Shown piece by piece: positions 10,897-23,400 of a stretch of 64,000 nt of DNA. This DNA comes from Chondrosia reniformis. Lineage: Eukaryota; Porifera; Demospongiae; Chondrillida; Chondrillidae. Under the pieces are notes generated by a model. It saw only the letters and a list, made by a program, of their open reading frames with translations. It was not told the DNA's origin and searched no databases. The DNA is taken from contig OX359190.1 of assembly GCA_947172415.1 (NCBI GenBank), positions 992,001-1,056,000 of the forward strand. Direction: 5' to 3'. Every line of letters begins with the position of its first letter. Position 1 is the first letter of the stretch. Made by a program: the position numbers and the translations under genes.

Positions 10897-11036
10897 TGAG
10901 CAAACAAATAACGAAAAAACTAAGCTAAAGTGTCACTGTGGTATTTCTACTATATATCACAACTGTGATTGCAACTATAGCAACGCCTGTTATGTAGTGG
11001 CGGTAATCTCTTTGATCTCAGTGTGTAGCACTCAAA
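10897..11036. promoter_or_regulatory. Head-to-head promoter region, KRC1 and collagen side
   Basis: Only 140 bp separate the KRC1 ATG (minus, 10896) from an AAAATGGCGG start context on the plus strand (ATG 11037). GCAACTATAGCAACGCC is present here and in the equivalent interval of KRC2, KRC3 and KRC4. AAAATGGCGG may be a true start or a YY1-like initiator. No clear TATA box. A bidirectional promoter is inferred from geometry and conservation. Confidence 0.5.
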
Positions 11037-11714
11037 ATGGCGGTTCTTATGCTCTTCCAGTATTTAGCTAGTCATACATATATGCCTTTGGATTGCTTTA
11101 GTGAGGTATTGTAATATATTTAATTTGTAATTTATATATAATATATTAGTTGGACCTGCCGTGGTAGACTAAAGGACTATTGCACAAAGACAGATGAAAG
11201 TAGGTAGGCAAATGATACAAGTACATTTTAGTCTCTCCAGCCAGTGGAGATCACATGTTCAGGTAGGGTAGTGCTGTTTTGTGAGGTCTACATTCCATAG
11301 GACCTTAATAAGGAAGTACTAATCCTATGAATAACATTATGAGCCCTTAATTTTATTCATTGGTATCTTAATGTTATTCATTTGTTCTCCTTCCCTGCAG
11401 GTGCAAGTGTGGCTGGTACCAATTAAATGAAGATGTCTACTTCTGTATTATTTGAAACAGTGTTGGGTCCACTGGTAAATATAACTGTGATGATGTTCTC
11501 TCAACAAGGTCAGCAAGGACAGATGGTCCCCAGGTCCACCTGGAGTAATTGTGTATGTTTGTTTGGATACAAAGAAAACTGTCAGAAAGGAGAAAATCGT
11601 GCAAGTGGATCCTGAGAAAGTGACAGAACAGTAACCATGGTAACCATGGAGCCAGTGGTGCTTGTTATATCTGATGATTCAATATTGTATCTCATTCCTT
11701 ATATTCTCTCACAG
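11037..11714 (+). other. Candidate 5' exons of COL1, not resolved
   Basis: ATG at 11037 opens MAVLMLFQYLASH, a possible but weak signal peptide. A conserved exon-like block starts after CCCTGCAG at 11401 and reads CKCGWYQLNED in one frame, like the start of a cysteine-rich N-propeptide, then hits a stop within 20 codons. The collagen-like frame of the same block is shifted. I could not assemble a frame from these pieces into the helix. Confidence 0.35.
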
Positions 11715-13354
11715 TATGCATTATAAGTGAGGATGGTTCTAGAGGTACGTGCCAGCCATTTTCCAGCTTCATCTTACTGGACAACTTTTGATTCTTGGGT
11801 GAGAGAGGTGATCCAGGAAGGCAAGGCAACCCTGGAGCACCAGGTTCAGCAGGAAGTAGTGGTGTGGGTGGATCTGGTGGAGTTGAAGGACCCCAAGTGA
11901 GTTGCATGCATAAGAAGTAATGAACTTTTAAAAAAATTCAATTTCTAGGGTGAAAAAGGTGTGGCTGGTGCCTCAGGTGTCAAGGGAGCATCTGTGAGTG
12001 ATTAGTGTTTTTCATACATATACTTTCTCCATCATTTTAACTGTTATAATAATAGGGCGATGTGGGGGCCCCTGGTGCCAGTGGTGAGCCTGGTCTCCCG
12101 GGTCGACAAGGTACAGATGGTCCCCCGGGTCCACCTGGTCCTCCTGGCAATGTTGGTGCAGAAGGAAAGCAGGGTTCTCCTGGCCGTGATGGTTCACCTG
12201 GTAATCCTGGTGCATTTGGTGAAAATGGTGTGGATGGCAGACCTGGACGTATTGGAGACCAAGGTAAACCTGGTCAGAAAGGAGAAAAGGGACCCATAGG
12301 GTCTCAAGGTGCCAGAGTAAGTGGATTTACATGTCAGACCCAAAAGTGCTATAATTGTTCAAAATTATGATCATTTCAGGGTATTCGAGGATTGACTGGA
12401 TTTAATGGTGCAGTTGGTAAACCAGGAGTTGGTGGTTCACAGGGAGATCGTGGTGAGAATGGACTCCGTGGTGCTCCAGGTGCTATTGTAAGTGAAACCA
12501 GCTAGCATTGTATATATCTAGGTTGTTTAAAAGTTACGTACTATAATTTAGGGAGGAAGGGGAATTAGAGGTTTTGATGGAGAACCTGGTAATCCAGGTG
12601 CTGTTGGAGACCCAGGCAGCAATGGTGAGCATGGTAGCCCTGGTAAACACGGAGATTCTGGCCCTAATGGTCTCTCTGGAATAGCTGGAGCAGCAGTGAG
12701 TTAATTGATGTTATGCATTCAAAAACCTAATAGTCATTCTCCTCGTGAGTGGTCTGATTGAAGCATACTGCATGTTATTGGACTACATTTCATTATCTGT
12801 AGGGTGTGAGTGGTCTTACTGGTGCAACTGGTGCACAAGGTATCAAAGGTGTCAAGGGAGATATAGGTTCTACTGGGGCACAAGGTGATCAAGGAGAAAA
12901 GGTCAGTTAAAAGATCTTACATAGTAGGTAGCATCCTGTTGACTAAAAATATCTCGAGTATGTTTTTTCATCACTCATTTTAATTACATTACTTAGTAAA
13001 ACATCTAATATTGTATACAATTCACTGGCAGGGTATGAGAGGTAACGCTGGAGCTCCTGGAGGTGATGGTGGAACTGGAACTGCTGGTACAAAAGGTAAT
13101 AAGGGAGCAAAGGGTGTCGCTGGATCGGAGGGTTTACAAGGTGCAGCAGTAAGTACAGCATTTATATGAATAATTGTAGTGTTGATCAGAGTACAAATAA
13201 TCATTCTCAGACATCATTTTAGAGGGAATAAACAAAACAAGTTCTAGGCCATGGAGTCTACCATTGTCCTCAGCAGTACCTCATGTAGTATTATCTCCTG
13301 TTATATTAATATGGCAAATGTTAAATTTGCACTTGTTTGAACTGGTGGTGATTC

Positions 13355-13390
<36 letters not shown>

Positions 13391-16300
13391 ACAAACTGAC
13401 TATGTATTGTGTTATAAAACTTTACAACCGATCAATCCAAAAATTAGATAGTGTTAAATTAACTCCTTTGAAGTGTACCATTTTTGGTCTTGCATAATCT
13501 AATCAATGTACGTATACTTTTGTCACTACGTGTGTATGTATGTATATGTTTAGGGTTCCAGAGGACTAGCAGGTGGTCCTGGTATCACAGGATCACAGGG
13601 TCTACCTGGAACAGGTGGAGATCGTGGTCCAACTGGTCCAGCCGGTCCCCAAGGAGCTGATGGATCTACTGGTCTTGCTGGACCACAGGGAATTACTGGT
13701 CCTAAAGGTCAGACTGGAGAACCAGGTCTAGATGGCAAAGATGGCAGACCTGTAAGTTGTACTTATGATTGATAGCTAAGCAACTTGAAAACAAGTCCAG
13801 TTTAATCTGTTACCATGGCTGCATAAGTCAATCCATGTTCATTATGTATATGCAGTATCTTTTATTCAATGGATATATACACACAGACTGTCTATATTTA
13901 TCTTTAAACGTGTCCACAGTGCAGCTTATATATAGCAATGTAACGATTCTATTCTGGTTGATAGTATCCAATTACAATTTGTGTCCTTAATTGCAGGGAG
14001 ATGAGGGTCCAGAAGGTGAAAAGGGAATAAGAGGAGATATTGGTGCAGCGGTAAGATGTCATATATAGAAGTACTGTCTGACTGTCCATTGTATACAGTG
14101 ATATGCATTGTTACAACTGTAGGGTCTGGCTGGAGGTCAAGGTCCTGCTGGAAATCCAGGAGAGAGTGGACCAGAAGGACGTATAGGACTCCAAGGAGCC
14201 CGAGGGGCAAGAGGAGAGCGTGGAGATCCAGGACCTCTAGGAGCCCAAGGCCCTAATGGTACTGATGGTCTAATGGGACTTAAGGGTACTCAGGGGATGC
14301 GTGGTGAGCCAGGAGATGTTGGAGATCCAGGTGATGCTGGAGGTGTGGGCATAGCAGGAAATATTGGTCTCCCTGGCCCACAAGGACCTGCTGTAAGTAT
14401 ATGTGTGTAATGTATTGCTGATCATTTGATAGTATTTGATGACTTGTACAGTGTTGCACACTCTGTAATATATGTAACAAAAAATTTCTCTTTTGACTCA
14501 ATTATTAATTGTCATCAACTAGAGGCTGTTTCCCTTTTACTGCATAGGGGGGTGAGGGTGACCCTGGAGTTATGGGTGTTATGGGTGATCCGGGTGTAAA
14601 TGGAACAGAGGGAGGTCCTGGTCCCAAAGGAGAAAAAGGAGGAAAAGGTGACATGGGTCCAATGGGTACGATAGGCTTCCGTGGCGCTGATGGCTTCCCA
14701 GGTAGTAATGTAAGTATACCTCTATACACTAACTGTGGACTCCACTAATGTACGTATATATACTAATGGTACTAATAGACACTTTAGAGGTCAAATGTTA
14801 ACACTTTTAATCTAAAAGGATTTGTCTCCTCCATTTTAAAATAATTATTTGATATCAACTTTAGGGAGGGATAGGTAGCAGTGGTCCAGCTGGAAGTCTC
14901 GGATTGCCAGGTGATGCTGTGAGTTGATCTGCTTACTGTACACTGGCTGACCAATTGTTCATCCATTCATCCACATGCTACCAATGATTATAGGGTGAAG
15001 ATGGACCTCAGGGTCCTGATGGTAGTCCAGGAAGGGATGGAGTCAACGGTGGGTCTGGACCTCGTGGTGACCCTGGTCCAGGTGGAAGCAATGGAAGACA
15101 GGTATATACATACATAGCTATAGTTGTTGAAATGTGAAAGTGGCCTTTAGAAGTCTCAATGTGTGTGTTTACTGTCCTGTAGGGTCCAACAGGAGGTAGG
15201 GGAGACAGAGGAAATGATGGGGGAGTTGGTGATCCTGGTGATGATGGTGTACCAGGTGGACCTGGTGAGAAAGGTGTTCCCGGTTCACCTGGTACACAAG
15301 GCCTGAGAGGTGGTGAGGGAGGAAGAGGCCTGCAGGGTGCTCGTGGTGCTCCTGGTCTTGATGGTGACCGTGGTGACCAAGGGCCCACTGGAGAGACTGT
15401 AAGTCTTGCAAATAATAGTTGATCACCTAATAAATTGCATACACTATACTTTGATTGTATGCAGATATTAGATGATTAATGAAACATGTTTGTATGGCAA
15501 GGAATATGACGATGTAGTACCTTTAGAAGATTAACAGTTACTTTTCTTAACTAATGATTATATAATATTATTATATATATATATACTGTTTGCTGTGATA
15601 TTCTTAGGGTGAAATGGGTGAACAAGGTCTGACTGGAGTTACTGGCCTAAAAGGATCTCCTGTAAGTTATTTCTCACCACCTATGTTTCCCAATCCATTG
15701 CACTAACAACAAATTCCACCATTCCCTGTGTGCATCATGTTATGTTTATTATACGTACGACCTGTATTTACTGTTTTTGATCTCATGAGTTGCTAAAATG
15801 AGCTGAGAAGTCCGCCCCACAGGCAGGCTCCTTATCTCACACACTTCATTCGGTTTAAAGAACAATTGAACTAACAATGGAGGGCTCAAAAAGCACCAAA
15901 GGTCTTATGACACTCCACAGATGTCCCTAAAGGAGGTTTTAGATTGATCGTGTGCAAACTGAATAAGTTTTAGGACAAACAAACAGAATCCTTGAATTAT
16001 AAAACTTTATTTCTTCTTAAAGGGTCAAGATGGGAGTGATGGATATAATGGAAGAAATGGAGACAAGGGTCCTGGTGTGAGTTATTATGGCAACATGTGA
16101 CTGTCACGTGATTTTTATGTGATAGATGTGATGTAGCTCGTATTATATATTTTTGTGTGAATTTTAGGGTATGGTTGGAAATCCTGGGCCCCAGGGTAGA
16201 GCAGGTCCTCCTGGTCCAAATGTAAGCCCTTTTTTAAAACCTGCACCAAATGTAAACCTGCACCAAATGTATAGTTGTTGAGCTACATGGCCAACCAGTG

Positions 16301-19300
16301 TAGTATGCTGTGCCTATCATATGTATCATACGGTGTACCTCCATTGCTAGGGCCCTATTGGTCCAACTGGTGGTCCTGGTGAACGTGGAGCTGATGGAGA
16401 ATCCGGAACTGGTGGTTCATCCGGACCAAGTGGAGCAAGAGGTCAGAAGGGTGACCGTGGCAACCGTGGAAGGGATGGTATTCGTGGAACACGTGGTAAC
16501 AGGGGTGCAAAGGGTGATCCAGGATTCAGAGGCCAAAGAGGTCCAGATGGTATCCCGGGTAACCAAGGAACCATTGGCTCGCCAGGTCCTCAAGGCAGAC
16601 CAGGAGACACTGGTGCAAGAGGTCCTCCTGGACCACCAGGTCCATCTGGTCCACCTGGAGACAGTGGTACACCTGTAAGCATTAAAGATGGCATTTTATT
16701 TGCTACCAATCATGTTACCATGGTAAGTTCCTCTTTAGGGTTTGATAGGTATCCATGGCCAGCGTGGACCAGCTGGTCGTGATGGAGACAAGGGAGATAC
16801 CGGTGATGCAGGTAACCCTGGTCTACCTGGTCCAGCTGGTGTCTGTCTTGGTTGCCGGGCATTGATCCAGCCAAACAAGATCCACCCATACGGAGGCGGT
16901 CAAGGTGGAGAAGACACTCAGCCTGACACTTCATCAGCAGACTTGGTCTTCTTTGAGGTGGAGCAACTCTGCAATGGAACACAAGATCTACCTTGCACCA
17001 CCTGCAAAGAGCTCTTCCTCAACTATCCCAATACAAGAGATGGTGAGCCTCTCTAACCAAGTGTTGTACGTACTTGTTGTGTGACCTTTATGGACAAATG
17101 CAGTATAGATGGGATGTTCTCACTGATAGTGCGATTGTATATAGTGCAAAGTGGTGAAATATTTCCCCAATAATCACACCATGAGGCTAAGAAAGTATAT
17201 GCAAATATAACAGACTGAAACACCAACTTCCTAGACTCAGTTCTTTGGGAAGGTATATAAGGTTTTGAATGATGACACAATTGTAACTTTTCTTCCTATT
17301 CCACTGGGTAAGCATATCTTGTTAGTGTGTACCAATCATGGTTCTATTCGAACCTCCTCTTCTGTTGCAAGCTTACAAGAGTTTTAAATTAGCTGGGTAG
17401 TTGGATTGTTTTGTCTCATGTCATACTCTTCACTTCCATACGCCTCCAAAGTATGTGCAAACTGGTATAGGAAAACTATATACATGTGCAAAAATGTATT
17501 TAAACCTTGCAAGTTACAAATATATGTATTATTATTTGTATACCTGTCCAATGTATATATCTTGATCCATACGTGTATTAAATGGTGTGCATGTATACCT
17601 CCTGTCTGTATGTAGGGGTATACTGGATGGATCCAAATGATGGATCAAAGAGGGATGCCACCCAAGTGTTCTGCTGGAGAGCAGATACTATGAAGAAACA
17701 GGAAGTCGTTGCCACCTGTGTTTCTCCATTACAGACAGAATATGTGAGCCTCCCATTATCTCTTTTTGTCCATGCCTGTACATACAAGGATACAAATAAG
17801 GGGTGACTAGGGGGAGCAGAAGACCAAAGGGAAGATTCCTGTATCCTAGTTCAAGACTCTCACTATAATTCCCAATAGGCCCTTTACTGTAGTGAATGGA
17901 GGTAATAGTTATTATTATGTGGAAAATGGTGTTTTAATCACTCGTATGAGTAGGATTTCATGCGGATTTCTCTATTTAGTTCCCCCAACACAATGGATTC
18001 AGCACAACTTATCAAGTTACAGATGAAAGCCAATTTTGGGCATTAGCCTCCGTTTCTGAGGGAGCATTCCAACACTGGACTTTACCTGAAGGTTGGGATA
18101 TGACAGAAAGTGTGAGAGTTACGTTTAATGATGAAACCGTGGCCCACCTCAGAGACGTATGCAATGGAGTAAGTATACATACATAAGCAACACATTATAT
18201 TGGAATACAATCTTTATGTAGTACAATAAATAAATATATTATACTGTCGGGAAAGACATTATTACAAAATAGCTTTAAAATAGCACCGAGTAGAGATATA
18301 GTTTAATAGTATATTATACATTTAATGTTTACCAATGAAAGGAAACCAATAGTAATTTAAATACAAAGCAACCTGGTATATAGTGTATACCGGAATATGT
18401 AGGAAATATCAGATGACATTGATGATGTCTAAATTTTTAAAATGTGTTTTTGTAGTGAGTATATTAAAATTGAATATTAAATGACATTTATGACCGCAAC
18501 ATTAAAATATCAGTACATGCGGATAGATTTCTGAGAATAAAGAGATTTTACTGATGAATTTGTTGACAATTCTCTGTATTCACAAGTAGTACACCTTACT
18601 ATAGCTATCCATTTATACATGAATTGGTTGTACTCGTTCTATTAAGGTCTGTAACCAGGCAACCTTACAACTAGTTAAACCTCTTATATCAGCTGTATGT
18701 ATCATCTATACAGTAATATCAATAAAGTGATAGGGAGATTATTTGTTGTGATCATGATGAGATATAAAGATTATTGAGCAATAGCATTAGATCTTTGGAA
18801 TAGAACATTTCAACCCGTATAGGTCTTAATCAGCAATAGAACCTTTATATCTCATTAATGGATTTAAGTTGTGTGTATATGTTGAGACATTTGTGGATTT
18901 TTTTTATTTTTTTTGCAATTAACGAACAACATATACATGCTACAGAGAGAAAGTTATTACATCATAGTAAATGGGAAAATTAAGTTTTTATGTATAGTCA
19001 ATAAAAGCCATGCAAGCATAGTTACAATAGTTAGATTGAAGGCAGGACTCATGACCTGCAGTCATTATTGGCAAGTGTAAATGAGGAGTTTGAATTTGTG
19101 TATTTGTGGATTTACACCAATTAGTACACCAATTATTAAGACATTATATGTGGATTCAAATTAAAACATTATGTGGATTCATATCTTTTAACTTGACCTT
19201 GCTTCCATTCCTTTTAGAACACCTGCTATTATGAGACCAGAATGGCCTCATCTCTGCCAGTCCATGTCTTCCATAGTGCACAGAGCAGTGCCAGTTTGAC

Positions 19301-19325
19301 TGTGAATAGGGCGTGCTTCTATTAG
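11715..19325 (+). CDS. COL1: fibrillar collagen (about 840-residue Gly-X-Y helix plus C-propeptide), 5' junction rearranged
   Basis: Helix exons: 11798-11896 (5' edge uncertain), 11949-11993, 12056-12316, 12380-12487, 12552-12695, 12803-12901, 13032-13148, 13554-13751, 13997-14050, 14123-14392, 14548-14709, 14865-14918, 14994-15101, 15183-15398, 15608-15661, 16023-16076, 16168-16221, 16351-16674. All start on Gly and stay in phase 0. The C-propeptide follows: 16739-17042, 17616-17743, 17980-18168, 19218-19325 (stop). [20 protein letters not shown] is the COLFI signature region and [12 protein letters not shown] precedes it. Product: secreted fibril-forming collagen chain of the extracellular matrix. 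Five helix exons are exactly 54 bp. At the 5' side, about 50 bp of unrelated sequence (11742-11797) replaces the roughly 430 bp present in COL2 and puts a stop before the helix, so this copy may need another start or be non-functional. Confidence 0.85.
13359..13386. repeat. (TA)n microsatellite in a COL1 intron
   Basis: About 14 TA units. The duplicated intron in COL2 (40369-40391) has about 11, another length difference since duplication. Confidence 0.9.
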
Positions 19326-20147
19326 AACACTAACAATACGAGCCATCAAGTATAACATTTATAATATTCCTGCTTTTCAAGTTGAACACAATATATACAA
19401 ACTCATGCTTGCGCAGTTCATGTCAGTGAATCCTCTCTAGACACAGTTTGTTGTACTAACACATAATACCTTTAATTGAAATATGATTGCACCTTATTAT
19501 GTAAGAATAATTGACACAGTATATATACAGTATACCTCAGTAATCCATGGCCAGTACTTATATATACAGCTATATAATATGTATAAGAGAATACAGTATA
19601 GTTTTGTTTGGATAATTTCATAAGCCACTTCTGTGTGGCTATATATATAACTGTATCTTTCATTATTATTTCATAATATGATTGCACCTTATTATGTAAG
19701 AATAATTGCCTCAGTATATACAAAACCTACCAAACAGTATACCTTACAACCTAAATCTACAAGGATTATTAATCCAGCTAGTACATACAGCTATATGTAT
19801 GTCAGAGAATACAGGAGTTCTGTTTGGGTGCACTCCAAGTGAATATGGATAATTACAGTTTTTCACAAGCCACTTCTGTGTGGTTATAGCTGTATAATCT
19901 TTCATAATCACCATATTGTTTTGATATGTACATTACAACACTGGCCATTTCTACTTCTAACTTAATCTTTAAATGTCTTTTTAAATATGAATTAAAAATT
20001 ATTAACCTTAACTATTGTTCCACTTTGAGAGTTTTAAAACATTAAATTTACAAATACTACACGTACGTACGTAGGTACATGTAATGTACAAAATACGAAA
20101 TACTAAAGAGTTGTTAAGTTATAAAAGTCTATAAATGGAAAAATAAG
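19326..20147. other. Collagen/KRC2 convergent 3' interval with diverged tandem repeat
   Basis: No gene seen. A 195-bp unit starting ATATGATTGCACCTTATTAT occurs at 19481 and again at 19676. The second unit grades into sequence resembling one arm of the long inverted repeat at 6706-7081. The same arrangement lies at 46148-46660. Both flanking genes end here, so 3' UTRs are expected. Confidence 0.6.
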
Positions 20148-20455
20148 TTAAATGGTGAAATCCTCTTTCAGTTTCTCAAGAATCTCTTCATGAATGGGAT
20201 AGTCATCTGATGTCTGCTGGAGTACTTTACCAAACAGATACAAGCTCTCCACTGTACCAGTGGTCAACAGGTGGAGAAGGAAGATCGCGTTTGCCTCCAT
20301 TATGCTTTTTGCCTTCCTAATCTCCTGATAAACTTGTAGAGTGATTAGTGGCTTTCCATCCACTCCCTGGTAGAGGTGATTCACTATCTTGTCAACAGAA
20401 AGGTTGCCCAACAGGTAGATCCAGTGTTTGGATTGTATTGTTTCTTTCCAATTGC
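20148..20455 (-). CDS. KRC2 CARD exon
   Basis: Opens NWKETIQSKHWIYLLGNLS and continues KIVNHLYQ, PLITLQVYQEI, FLLHLLTTGTVESLYLF and YPIHEEILEKL, the same helix pattern as the KRC1 CARD with many substitutions. Ends EDFTI then stop. A truncated, frameshifted sister lies at 46790-46971. Confidence 0.72.
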
Positions 20456-23400
20456 CTGGAAACACATGAACACATGAAATAAATTAACGAATGAATTTAC
20501 AACAATCATTACAACATCATTTGGCAGTTAATATAACTGACGTTACGTTTAGTGGTACAGTGAATATGCACTCACCATCACACTCTCCTGAGTTGGCAGA
20601 TTGTGTTGGCTGTCTAACAACTTCAGGTCCTCCAGTACAGGTAGACTGGTCTTTATAGAAAAGGAACTGGTCTCCATCAAATTCCACTTTACCAGCCACA
20701 CTCAACTATACAGAAGAAGATATAAAAATTAATTAATTACTTGTGTCCAAAGAATAATAATAATAACATATTAAGTAGAGTCAGTAGCATCAAGATTAGA
20801 ATGTAAAATATACAGTCAATAATTGTTACATTCGTGATAAGGGACTATTTCGTTGAATACATAATATTATGCAAACTTACATTGGTGTTACTGCCCTGTT
20901 CCTTAGCAACCCAAACAGACTCTCTTGGAGATAATGACTCCACCTTGTTCAGTCTGGTACACAGACCTGTTCTCTGGTTGCCATCTTTAAATCGCAGAAG
21001 ATGCAAAGTGGAGCCCTCACAGTAACGGCAAATGACACCATCCTCTAAAGTAGCCTTTCTGGATAAAAACTCGCTTCCGAAAACGGCTTTACTTACAAAA
21101 GCAATTCGCTCTTTCATTTCCATTCTGATACGCCTGCAGAGCTGTGTCAAAGAGAGACCAAACTGAGAAACGTACTGAGGAACCAGCAGTTGGAGCAGAA
21201 TGAGGTCCCCCTTCTGGGAAAGGACAATGTGGGCATTCTCTTGGGAGAAAATGAATTGAGTACTGTCAGATTGACTGGGACAGTACTCCCACTGGCTTCC
21301 ACTGATGTATGCTTGCATGATCTGCTGATCCTCAAGAGCCTGTCGGTTGGTTACAATGTCCACGGCCAGTCTGTGGAACAGACCAGTTGGTATGCAGGTG
21401 TACCTCTGATATTTAAATGCTGAATGGAATGAGAAAGTGAATCCCAAAGTGGCCACAGATGGTTCGGGGAGATTAATTTCCCTTTCAGGAAGGGCTGCTG
21501 GAATGAAGTAGTGTGTCTCCTTTGTCTCTTTGGCTGCAATACCAACTTTTACCAGGACCTCCAGGAGCCATCTTGTTGGAATATCAGCATCAATGCCTAG
21601 CTGTTGGAACAAATCTTCAGAGGTTGCTTCAGGAATTTCTCCACTTTTCTTGAGATTACGTAGCTCTGGACTTGAAGATTCACTTGGGCCATACTGGACT
21701 GATAGCACTTTGGACATTTCCTTGTACAGAAAGGTCGCATCTGTACAGATCCACTGCTCTTTGTACTCACTCAGATTAAAGTACACATAGAACCCAAGAC
21801 TGTGAAAAAGGTTCAGCAGGACAAGGAGCTGTCCATCAGCATCTACACCTTGGATAAATCGGCATCGGATGCAGAACTCTTTCAGTTCTGTGAGCTTCCA
21901 CATCTTCTTTTTCACGCTAGATGTGATTAGTTGAAGGCAGAACCAAACTTTGGGGACTTTCAGCGTTAACCGATTCTTGCCATCTGAAAGTAGAGAGCGA
22001 AGAACATTTACAGCTTTACGAGTGTGCTCCTTCAGTTTGCTGTCTCCCTGTAGCTGACTGTCCACTACAAAGTAGCTACCAGCACCTTTGTAGGCAACCT
22101 CTTTTGGGGGGAATACCCTGTTGCTGTCATATGGCTTGTTGTCCATTTCTTCTAGAACCTTCTTGTTATGGTCCAATAGAGCTCTCTTAGCTTCAGGATC
22201 TTCGGGAAGATGGGAAAGGTGAGTGCCAACAAGGAAAATGCAAAGTTGGGGCTCAGTGGCAACATCAAATGCTTCCAACTGCCGCTTGCTCTTCATGGAC
22301 ATTGTGTAGGCAGCTGTAATGGACTCCTTCATCAATTCCCAGGTTGAACGGCTGTTGGCGCTCTCCACTTCAGTGACTCCATCTTGACAGTAAGCATTGA
22401 TATATGGATCGGTCAACTTCTCTGAAGCTTTAAAGACGTGCAAAAAGTTGCAGGGAAAGTCCAGTAGGAGTGGAATGACATTCTGAAAGGAGGGCTGGCC
22501 TCCTGTGTCCAGGAGGTAAATAAACGTGCATTCTTTTTCATCAAATTCTGCTTCAGTGGAGAGATTGTGCTTCTGCAGGAAGCTGTCCCTGGCTTGTACT
22601 AACAGCTCCAGTGGGTCTTGTACTGCTAAAGCCTCAGTGGTAACAGGGCTAGGAGGAGGAGGGGTTATGGAGGTGTCGGTTGGCAGCTTGGTCGTCTCAC
22701 TGGCTATCTCGGTTGTCTTGGCAATATCACCAGCTAAAGTGGTATCATCAGATGTAGCCTGTGGAAGAGAGACAGGTGGCGTTTCTAGAGTGCTGCCTGG
22801 AAAAACCTCCCTTTCCTCCATTTTAATCTTTGAAATAAGCTGCCCTAGCTTTTCATCTGTTAAAACTTTCCAGGAAGAACCAACTGCTAAACCTTTAATG
22901 AAATCATACTCCTCTTCCTTCCCCTGGCCTTCCTCCTCAAATCCTGCCCTAATATCTTGCTCCCCAGCAATGGTGGCCACTTCAGGAGCTTCCAGCACTC
23001 CTGTGCTAGTTTTGTCTTCTCTTACTGTGTTGTGGAGCAGGTAGTGCTTCAGTGAGGTTTTACCAACACGCGAGCCTCCTGTGAAGATTGCACGGCTAAT
23101 GTTCACTTCAACTGAACCATGTCCTTCTATGGCTTCTTCATACCACTTTGGTTCCTGCATGGGGTATACCAAGAAGAGATACGTAGCTATCATGGACAAT
23201 TGCATGTGTTTACAATGTAATACATACTTAACATATTTGAAGTATTGACTATTCTCACCAATAAGTCATTCTATGAATAAGCAGTTTATCCTAATTCGAG
23301 GGTTATCAGTTTATTATTCCTCAAATGCCTGCTACAGTTCACATGTGATCAACTAGAAACTACTTTAACATTCTCTATGGAGTGTCGTAAATGGTGTTTT

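Noticed and set aside
13264-13497. Plus-strand frame over the TA repeat in a collagen intron
   Set aside because: Its middle is the (TA)n tract and its length differs between duplicates; it lies inside an intron.
15008-15388. Proline-rich minus-strand frame in the collagen
   Set aside because: It is the complement of Gly-X-Y codons (GGN read as NCC) and crosses the collagen intron at 15102-15182.
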